Shown here piece after piece: positions 57,414 through 64,000 of a stretch of DNA of 64,000 bases. The stretch's first letter is position 1, and each line of letters opens with the position of its first letter. Source of the DNA: Mytilus galloprovincialis (lineage: Eukaryota > Mollusca > Bivalvia > Mytilida > Mytilidae); assembly GCF_965363235.1 (NCBI RefSeq), contig NC_134840.1, positions 96,360,416 through 96,424,415 on the forward strand, read 5' to 3'. A program made the translations under genes and the position numbers. Under the pieces are notes generated by a model. The model searched no databases, was not told the origin of the DNA, and saw only the letters and a program-made list of their open reading frames with translations.

Positions 57414-60400
57414 CTGTAACAGGAAGAACATTTTTTAGATACATTCAAAAAGAAACACATTTTAGATCATTAAATGGTAAATTTAGTTCACTAGAGGATA
57501 ATTTAACGACTGAATTTTAAACTCAAGAAAAGATGACAGTTACACCAACGATTTCACTATTTCCTATGATGGCGTATTAAGGTTGGTTGGTCGTATCATG
57601 TATCACTGAATTTGTATATCGTATCTTAAATAGGCTTTCACCGAAACGTGACATTAAATAAACACCAATCAATCTTATGACATGATACAGCCTCGTGTCG
57701 TTTTGTATTAAAAATGAGAATTTTAGATGTTTGTTAAATAACTTTGATACCTACAATGTTGACACCTTTTATCGTAAAATTCCTCTGTTTAACCTACCTG
57801 GACGGCTGATTTAAATGCTTCTAGAGGTGACTTGTTGGCTTTTAGGCAAGATGATAATTCCTCGCTTGCAGGATACAATGCATCCAACTAAAACAAATGA
57901 GTTTTATATTATAACACTTTATTTTATAGTAGAAAAGTCTGGCTGTCGTGACAATTTGTCCATCGTCTATGTACGTATACTTTTTTAAGTGGTCACGGTA
58001 GATATTGTTGTCTTTTTATACAAAAGTAACAAATAAAGCAAAAAAAAATTAAAAAAAAATTATTAAATAGAAAAAAAAACAAATTTCTTAATATAATGGA
58101 AACGTTCAAAATTATAAAGTAATGGTGAAAAAATTTCTTTAATAAAAACTATTGAAAATAAAGGCAGCTATTAAAGATTATCATATAAAAAATGTTCACA
58201 ACATATATATCGAAGTCACAAATTAACTTAATGATGGATGTTGTCCATCGTTACTTTCACTTTCATGGTCATTGATTCAGTTGGATCTATTTGTTCATAA
58301 ATTGTTGTCAATATAAAAGGTTTTATGCGACTGTTATACACGTGAAAGATTTAGCTATACAACTAGTTTTTATCCACCATTCTCAACATAATAAAATGTT
58401 TGGTGTGTTTGAGATTTTAATTTTGCCATTTGATTAAGCACTTTCCGTTTTAAATTTTCCTCGAAGTTCGGTATTTTCGTTATATTACTTTTCTATTCAT
58501 ACGAAATAAATACTTTCTGATCTAAGATTTTTCAATATATCACAACTCATTTAAAATAGATATCGGTAATGGTATTAACCGTGTCTTGACTAAGATTTTG
58601 AATAAAAATATTAAGAGACATACAGAACATCCTTGATATACTGACTCTTATCGTTATTTTTTCATATCCTTGCAGTAATGTAAATAAATGAATATTGTTT
58701 CAAAGATCTGACGAAACCACCAATGTATGAACAATTAAAATATAAACACTTTAGATGGTTGCTTGTGATATATTTGTAGTGTCCACTGTTCTTTATTTTT
58801 TTTGTCGCTTATCGTTTTTTGACATGACATTGTCAGTATATTTTCGACATATGAGTTGAATGTCTATTTTAGTATCTTACGTCTCTCTTTTAGTAAAATT
58901 TTTATAAATTTCCTGTTTACAAAACTTTAAATTTTTCGAAAAACTAAGGATTTTCTTATCCCAGGCATAGATTACCTTAGCTGTATTTGGCACACCATTT
59001 TGGAATTTTGGATCCTCAATGCTCTTCAACTTTGTACTTGTTTGGCTTTATAAATATTTTGATATGAGCGTCACTGATGAGTCTTATGTAGACGAAACGC
59101 GCGTCTGGCGTACTAAATTATAATCCTGGTACCTTTGATAACTATTAGTACTTATCATAAATATTTAAGAAGACATTGATTATTATTACCCGACATTGAG
59201 TAAAACTGTTAGAGACAAATTTATTTCCTTACTGATTTTCATGAAAAATAAAATGGAATGAACGAATTCACGAGCTCTTTCTGTGGGTAGGAAAACAACC
59301 ACTAGTACATATAGCTACACTGTGCTATCGGTTTAATGGTGGAGACAAATAAAAATAAAGTGTTAGATACATGTATAGCTCAATAATTATATTCAATTTT
59401 TATGTATACTCTGAACAGGACGTTGAAAAGATAATGTGTAAAAATCATTACACGATTAAACGAATTCCATATATAAAACTACGAAAACGATGTATAATGG
59501 CCAGTGAAGTAACTATCATGATCCATAGCCCGAATGACGTAGAAGTAAGCAAATATTCGTCACCGTAATCATAGAACATAAATATAAGGCCACAAAAAAG
59601 ACAAATGTAAAATGATTAAAACGAAAAAGGATAGATGATATTAATTCACATGAAGCTTTACACCAAACTTAAATACGTTTTAATTATTGGTAATTGAGAT
59701 AATAACAACAAGCAATTCATACATGGATATTATGTGTTAGAATACGCAAGTGTTCGAGGAAGGGAATGTAGAAGAGTGACAAGTGTGAAAAACCATTAAA
59801 TGGTATAGTGTTCCAATTTCAAGATAGTTCTAAACTTTCACGAGTCTCAGGCTTCTTTGTTAATTTCATAATAAAATTTGACGAAAGTTTTATGAGAGGA
59901 GAGATGGACGAGAGTACACTAGCATATTCCGTCTTTCAGAGAATGAAGTAGATAATTTTTAGACACTCTTAAACAAATCAACTAGTTGGCGATGATCGCA
60001 GTAATGTTACACATTCTGAAGCAATACTACACAGGGAAACACATTTTCTATTATACCATTCTTACCATTGTTCTATCCCCAGGGTCAGCACCACCATACC
60101 TATAATGTATTAAATCAATGAGCATACACAGTACAAGGGTAACATTTCTATTAACTTTTTATTCCCAACTGACAAGTGCAAGAAAGATAACTCATATTCT
60201 CAAATAAACAAAATTGCAAAATTTTCAATATTTCAAAATTATTTTAGAACGAAATGATTTCATGTATTATATGTCTAAAATCTGAATATGCGCCAATGAA
60301 GTGAATCTACAATAATTTAAAGTGTATTAGAAAGAAATCTCATTTTCATGATATAATGAGTTGAAATATGCATCAATTATAAAATGAAATATAATGTTTG

Positions 60401-63400
60401 TCTTACTTCCGTATGGTTGTAACACCTGCAGCTAATGCACTGCTCCACGCTAAAGGAGATATTTCCTTTTGTAGTTCACCAGCTACAGTGGTGAAAAATA
60501 AGCTGTATAACTGTGAAATATAAGAACAGAAAAAATATCAAATATTTGTTATATCTAAAGCATACAAAATGAATGTCATTAACGATGTACCAGGATTATT
60601 TATATTTATAATTTAAAACTGGAATAGATTATGACGACGTTTATATCAAAGCATTGAACTGATGATACCACCAGGAATAACAGTCAATTAGATGATGTTA
60701 TATTTTTCTACACATATAAAATGAGCAACTTACCCCTCCAGATGAACCTCCCATTGACACCTCTGCAATGTTCCCCAATCTCTTGGCCAGTTCTGCAGGA
60801 TTACCAACAGGCAAAGGATTGTCTTTGCTATTTAGTTCTGATAAAACTTCTATAAAGATGAGTATTTGTTGGTTTAATGACTTTCATCAATATTCTTTCA
60901 TGTACATATAGTACATTGACCACTACAGTATAACATGACCAGTATCTTCGTGAAACGACCGATAATAATATTTTACATAAAAAAATATCACTTCGGTACT
61001 TTGGCAAACACAAGGAAACAACAGTTTTTTCTCCGTTTATTTTGAATTTTATCTTTATTTCCTATGAAAAATACATTTACGTAGCTAATTATAAACATAC
61101 AGTTATTTTAAGATTCATTACAGCAACATACCATAACATCTTTAATTGACTCAGTAATGGACATATTTTTAAAAAATTAAAGATTTTACACCCCAGGAAT
61201 AGGTTCACCTAGGTGTATTTGATATAACATTTCTGAATTTGGTTTCTCAATGGCCTTTAACTTCGTACTATATGTGTTCTTTTAACTGTCTTATTCGAGC
61301 GTCGCTGATGACTTTTAAATGTACAAAAATGTATGCCGGTTATCTTTGATGGTTTAACCAAATGTCTTCTAAAGAAAAAAAAAACGAAAGCCCTGTGTCA
61401 CAAAACATAGACAACCCTGTTTCATAAAACATCCAATACCCTATTTTATAGGACATTAAAAACACTGACGCATCTATTGTTTGTCTCTAAAACTGTTAAT
61501 CACCAAGTGATTTTATTCTTTCTTTTTTTATCACTGAATTAACACAAAATTGTTCTTACATATGAAGGTGTTAGTATTTGTAGTAATTCAGTGTTTCTTA
61601 TGTTCTGTTGTTTTCCTCTTATAGTTGGTGTGTTTCTCTCGGTCTTGTTTTGTGACCCGGATTTGTTTTCGCTTAATCGATGTATGACTATTGAACAGTG
61701 GTATACTACTGTTACTGTTATTTATCTGTTAGCATGTTCAAAAATAAATAAAAGCCTTTTTTTATTTATGCCTCATCTTATGAGGATATTGCCTTAATTG
61801 TCAACCTGGTATCGTGAATAACTTTTATGTGTTTCCTTTTAAAGAGGGACGAAAGATACCAAAGGGAGAGTCATACTCATAAATCTAAAACAAACTGACA
61901 ACGCCATGGCTAAAAATGAAAAAGACAAACAAACAACAGCACACATGACACAACATAGAAAACTAAAGAATAAACAACACGAATCCCACCAAAAAACTGA
62001 AGGTGATCTCAGGTGCTCCGGAAGGGTAGGCAGATCCTGCTCCACATGCGGCACCCGTCGTGTTGCTTATGTGATAACAAATACGGCAAATAGTCTAATT
62101 CGGTAGGTCACATTCATTTCATTCTTAAACGTACAACACTGCTATACTTAGTGAATGTTGTACAACATAACATAAACATTTCTGTTTACCTAAAGAAATC
62201 AACTTTATGTTAATTGATCTGGGTACCTTGTGCTCCACGTGCCATGGTGCTCCCACAATCACCATCACCACTTTCTTTATCTAGACCATTTAATTTCTCT
62301 TCAGATGTGATCAGCTGTTCAGCGGCCGTTTTAACCATATCGTATAGTAGTTTCTTCATATCTTAAATAGACGATCTTTTCTCATAAGTCATCCCATTTG
62401 ATCAATATATGAAACGGTAGTTTATATATAGATGACCTAAGATGCGTTCTGTATTCAATGCTTTTCAACTCCGTTGTTTTTTGTTGTTCTTTTTTAACTT
62501 TTTTAACCTGGTGTGACTGACAAGTCTTTTGTAGACGAAACATGCGTCTGGCTTTCAAGTTATTAAACCTGGTATCAATAATGAGTTTGTTTATCGATGT
62601 TTAAACAGGTATTTAAACTTTAGGTATATAAAAAAGTTATAAACCAGTAGGACATGCTTTTATCTAAAATACTATAATACTTTGTTCTACTCAAGATGTC
62701 TTTTAAAAAAGTCTATGAATCGTACTTTGCATCTACAATATAAAGATTGGCTCCTTGTTGTGTATTTTTGCTGTCTTTTATCATGCATGCACTTGACGTA
62801 TGTCTGCCTTTTTATCTTGTGTTATTATACCTGCACTGACTGTGTCTTTCACAGCTTGCTGTGTTGTGATAGTGTGTGAATCTTCTGTAACAAGCTTTTG
62901 AGGAGTTGTTCTGGTACGTTCGCCACAGGGTAAATAAGGACGAACCCAACCTGGTGCATTTGTTTCTGCATCTATAAGAAAATAATTGTTCAGAGATGAA
63001 ACATTTTAAAGATTCCTTGAGTAGTCGATACTAAGCCAGTTGAAGAGGTAGAGCTAGGGAATTACATCTATAGCTCATGCTCTCCAATTACAAAATCAGT
63101 ATTTTTATTTTCAATTATAAAACATGTTTTACTGGTAACTGATTTCGTTATTTGTATCCTAAAAAAGTAATGCCTTAATAATGTGTTCCAACTGAACATT
63201 TTTCTTTTTAAGTAGTTTTAATGAAAAATAGCTTTGCAATAAGAAAAGAAACAACACATGGACGAATATTGTGTTATCAAATAACATTATTGTAACGTTT
63301 GTCTACCAACAGTCACCTGCTCAATTCTTTATTTTACTCACCTACACAATTCCTTAGTGTTCTCACCTAAACAATTTCTTATTGTACTCACCTAAACAAT

Positions 63401-63633
63401 TCCTTATCGTACTCGCCAAAACAATTTATTATTGTACTCACCTAAACAATTCATTATTGTACTCACCTAAACAATTCATTATTGTACTCACATAAACAAT
63501 TCATTATTGTACTCACCTAAACAATTCCTAAGTGTATCGTCTAAATGCAACAGAGTGATAGAAATACCAGCCATCTCTAAGGATGTTGTAAAAGATCCGC
63601 AATAAACTCTTTCTACTGCTACGCCTCTCGATT
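57261..63633 (-). CDS. TKFC: Triokinase/FMN cyclase (dihydroxyacetone kinase family), 3' half, eight exons
   Basis: Read on the minus strand, exons 63633-63517, 62971-62831, 62361-62227, 60849-60734, 60510-60407, 60099-60066, 57887-57798 and 57413-57261 join into one open frame of 295 codons plus stop. TKFC phosphorylates dihydroxyacetone and glyceraldehyde with ATP (fructose and glycerol metabolism) and can split FAD to cyclic FMN; it is a cytosolic dimer. The first exon holds the end of DhaK (ERVYCGSFTTSLEM). The DhaL domain carries LDKESGDGDCGSTMARGA (Mg-nucleotide-binding aspartates), MGGSSGG-LYSLFF, KYGGADPGDRTMLDALYPA, TMKARAGRSSYV and a DPGAMAVTIW end, all diagnostic. The human protein is about 575 residues, so roughly half lies beyond the right edge. 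The gene converges on Vsx copy B and is functionally unrelated to it. Confidence 0.95.
57798..57887 (-). CDS. TKFC: TKFC exon (DhaL helix)
   Basis: 30 codons, phase 0 at both ends: LDALYPASEELSSCLKANKS then PLEAFKSAVQ. The acceptor is TTGTTTTAG and the donor GTAGGT. It continues the GDRTM-LDAL motif from the previous exon. Confidence 0.94.
58412..58490 (+). repeat. Dispersed repeat family B, partial
   Basis: TTTTGCCATTTGATTAAGCA, CTTTCCGTTTTAAATTTTCC, TCGAAGTTCGG and a TATTACTTT end, matching the second half of 1-146. It lies in a TKFC intron. Confidence 0.8.
58940..59146 (+). mobile_element. Family C repeat, longest copy (~207 bp), hammerhead-bearing
   Basis: Starts near AAACTAAGGATTTTCTTATC, then CCCAGGCATAGATTACCTTA, GGAATTTTGGATCCTCAATG, CTCTTCAACTTTGTACTTG, the hammerhead (59068-59111) and a tail AAATTATAATCCTGGTACCT, TTGATAACTATT. 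The order is the same in the copy at 61168-61352. It sits in a TKFC intron on the strand opposite to the gene. The short length, lack of coding sequence and built-in ribozyme fit the retrozyme / SINE-like hammerhead families known from animals. Confidence 0.8.
59068..59111 (+). ncRNA. Type I hammerhead ribozyme, intact core
   Basis: Stem I GCGTCA (59068-59073) with TGGCGT (59106-59111); CTGATGA (59074-59080); stem II GTC (59081-59083), loop TTATGTA, GAC (59091-59093); GAAA (59094-59097); stem III A59097-T59104 and C59098-G59103 with a 4-nt GCGC loop; expected self-cleavage 3' of C59105 in GTC. All core bases of the hammerhead consensus are present. Stem III is minimal, and ACGCGCGT is self-complementary, so two molecules could pair there, as proposed for minimal hammerheads of animal retroelements. 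Confidence 0.85.
60066..60099 (-). CDS. TKFC: TKFC micro-exon (YGGADPGDRTM)
   Basis: Only 34 nt: it completes a Lys codon and encodes YGGADPGDRTM, one of the most conserved motifs of DhaL, which lines the nucleotide/substrate site. The acceptor is ATTATAG and the donor GTAAGA. An exon this short is easily missed by annotation. Confidence 0.93.
60407..60510 (-). CDS. TKFC: TKFC exon (LYSLFF helix)
   Basis: 104 nt: LYSLFFTTVAGELQKEISPL, AWSSALAAGVTTIR and two bases of Lys. The acceptor is TTTCACAG and the donor GTAAGA-like (GTAAGACA). It forms the middle helices of DhaL. Confidence 0.94.
60734..60849 (-). CDS. TKFC: TKFC exon (MGGSSGG)
   Basis: 116 nt: VLSELNSKDNPLPVGNPAEL, AKRLGNIAEVSMGGSSGG. 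The GGSSG turn binds phosphate in DhaL structures. The donor is GTAAGT. Confidence 0.94.
61168..61352 (+). mobile_element. Family C repeat, second long copy with decayed ribozyme
   Basis: TTAAAGATTTTACACCCCAG, GGTGTATTTGATATAACATT, TCTCAATGGCCTTTAACTTC and TTCGAGCGTCGCTGATGAC follow the 58940 copy. After CTGATGA the stem II / GAAA region is lost. The end is GGTTATCTTTGATGG. Confidence 0.75.
61840..62115 (+). repeat. Dispersed repeat family E (recalled from mussels)
   Basis: GACGAAAGATACCAAAGGGA, AACGCCATGGCTAAAAATGA, GGTGATCTCAGGTGCTCCGG, AAGGGTAGGCAGATCCTGCT, CCACATGCGGCACCCGTCGT and CTAATTCGGTAGGTCACATT. It is less AT-rich than its surroundings and lies in a TKFC intron. No second copy is present here; that it is dispersed in mussel genomes is recollection. 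The open frames on both strands are not recognisable proteins. Confidence 0.5.
62227..62361 (-). CDS. TKFC: TKFC exon (GDGDCG nucleotide-binding motif)
   Basis: 135 nt: MKKLLYDMVKTAAEQLITSE, EKLNGLDKESGDGDCGSTMA, RGAQ. The Asp triad in D-x4-D-x-D coordinates the two Mg ions with ADP/ATP in this family. The acceptor is ATTTAAG and the donor GTACCC. Confidence 0.95.
62440..62597 (+). repeat. Family C repeat, copy with altered ribozyme core
   Basis: CTGTATTCAATGCTTTTCAA, then GTGACTGACAAGTC, TTTTGTAGACGAAACATGCG, TCTGGC and AAACCTGGTATCAATAATGA. Stem II, GAAAC and GTC remain, but the CTGATGA box reads CTGACAA, so activity is not expected. Confidence 0.7.
62831..62971 (-). CDS. TKFC: TKFC exon (DhaK-DhaL linker)
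   Basis: 141 nt: AETNAPGWVRPYLPC ends the DhaK part, then a polar linker (ERTRTTPQKLVTEDSHTITT) and QQAVKDTVSA begins DhaL. The acceptor is TTCTTATAG and the donor GTATAA. Confidence 0.92.
63311..63535 (-). repeat. 25-bp minisatellite, 9 copies, made of a 5' splice site
   Basis: On the minus strand each unit is GAATTGTTTAG followed by GTGAGTACAATAAT. The first unit is the real exon end and donor of the TKFC exon at 63517-63633 (junction 63517/63516). Plus-strand unit starts fall exactly every 25 bp at 63311, 63336, 63361, 63386, 63411, 63436, 63461, 63486 and 63511. Units nearest the exon are nearly identical and distant ones more diverged. Seven or so keep a GTGAGT-like donor; one has GCGAGT. 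Confidence 0.95.
63517..63633 (-). CDS. TKFC: TKFC exon (end of DhaK domain)
   Basis: 117 nt: SRGVAVERVYCGSFTTSLEM, AGISITLLHLDDTLRNCL. It matches the ERVYxGxFMTSLEMAG(F/I)S motif of eukaryotic DhaK. The acceptor (ATCATCAG) is chosen because it keeps the family match and frame. The donor GTGAGT at 63516-63511 is the first of a series of tandem copies (see the minisatellite). Confidence 0.9.
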
Positions 63634-64000
63634 CTGATGATTTCAAAATAGAGAGTTAGTCACGTATTGATGTAAACCTTTTTTCTCTTAACTTAGCAAC
63701 GAGATATGAATGTGACATTTCAGTGGTTGTTTCTTGCAATATTTGTTTAGCCTTGACATAAAGACAAACGTTAATGGCAGTTTTATTTTTCTTCAGATTA
63801 TGAACGACGTTTGCATGAAATAAATCTTTCGTTTCAGTTATATTCAAATAAATGAATTCAAGAAAAAAACTAAAACGCCTCTTTTTCCATTTTAAATTTA
63901 GATAGACAAAGACAAAAATTAATAATAAATAAAAACAAGCAAATTAATGAACAAACAAGAAATGATTTTTATATGTGTTTTTCCTGTCAATGTGTATTAC
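63634..64000. other. TKFC: TKFC intron up to the right edge
   Basis: No exon of the remaining DhaK domain is visible here. A 63-codon minus-strand frame (63656-63847) does not look like TKFC or any protein I know. Confidence 0.5.

Noticed and set aside
61906-62106. 66-codon lysine/threonine-rich frame with CSTCGTRR
   Set aside because: It falls inside a sequence I recall as a dispersed mussel repeat; the apparent zinc-knuckle-like Cys are too few and the frame is not supported.
63656-63847. Additional upstream TKFC exon
   Set aside because: The peptide has no similarity to the DhaK domain and the frame and splice sites do not fit the exon at 63517-63633.

Overview
The window is an AT-rich piece of animal genome, most likely from a bivalve mollusc and probably a mussel (Mytilidae). 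The evidence is split genes with long AT-rich introns, protostome-type homeobox genes, and dense dispersed repeats whose motifs I recall from mussel sequence. The species call is inference; the genes can be read directly.

Three genes can be reconstructed. Two are paralogous Vsx/Chx10-type paired-class homeobox genes on the + strand, about 19 kb apart: copy A (9069-21936, five coding exons, 366 aa) and copy B (41141-53142, five coding exons, 350 aa). Each encodes an eh1-like octapeptide, a homeodomain with Gln at position 50, a CVC domain and a C-terminal OAR motif. Their four introns fall at the same places in the same phases, so they look like a tandem duplication. The third gene, on the - strand (57261-63633, running off the right edge), is the 3' half of triokinase/FMN cyclase (TKFC, dihydroxyacetone kinase family): the end of the DhaK domain and the whole DhaL domain, in eight coding exons.

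Layout: 1-8.5 kb is gene-free, with a ten-copy 57-bp tandem array and two back-to-back inverted-repeat elements. 8.5-22 kb is Vsx copy A, with few recognisable repeats. 22-40.5 kb is the spacer between the Vsx genes, crowded with repeats: MITEs, a tRNA-derived SINE, a 2.1-kb foldback element, many copies of a ~640-bp dispersed repeat, a LINE 3' end and several tandem arrays. 40.7-53.2 kb is Vsx copy B with its promoter region. 53.2-57.2 kb is spacer with one small MITE. 57.2 kb to the end is TKFC, whose introns carry further repeats.

The least expected observations are these: a dispersed repeat carrying a type I hammerhead ribozyme with a minimal, palindromic stem III (best copies 59068-59111 and 55866-55909); a 36-bp insertion of only that repeat's tail, flanked by a 7-bp target-site duplication (34494-34542); a nine-copy 25-bp minisatellite in TKFC whose unit is a copy of the exon's own 5' splice site (63311-63535); an eight-copy ~147-bp array carrying AGGTCAAGGTCA-type nuclear-receptor motifs; and a foldback element studded with AAACATGTTT palindromes that resemble p53 half-sites.
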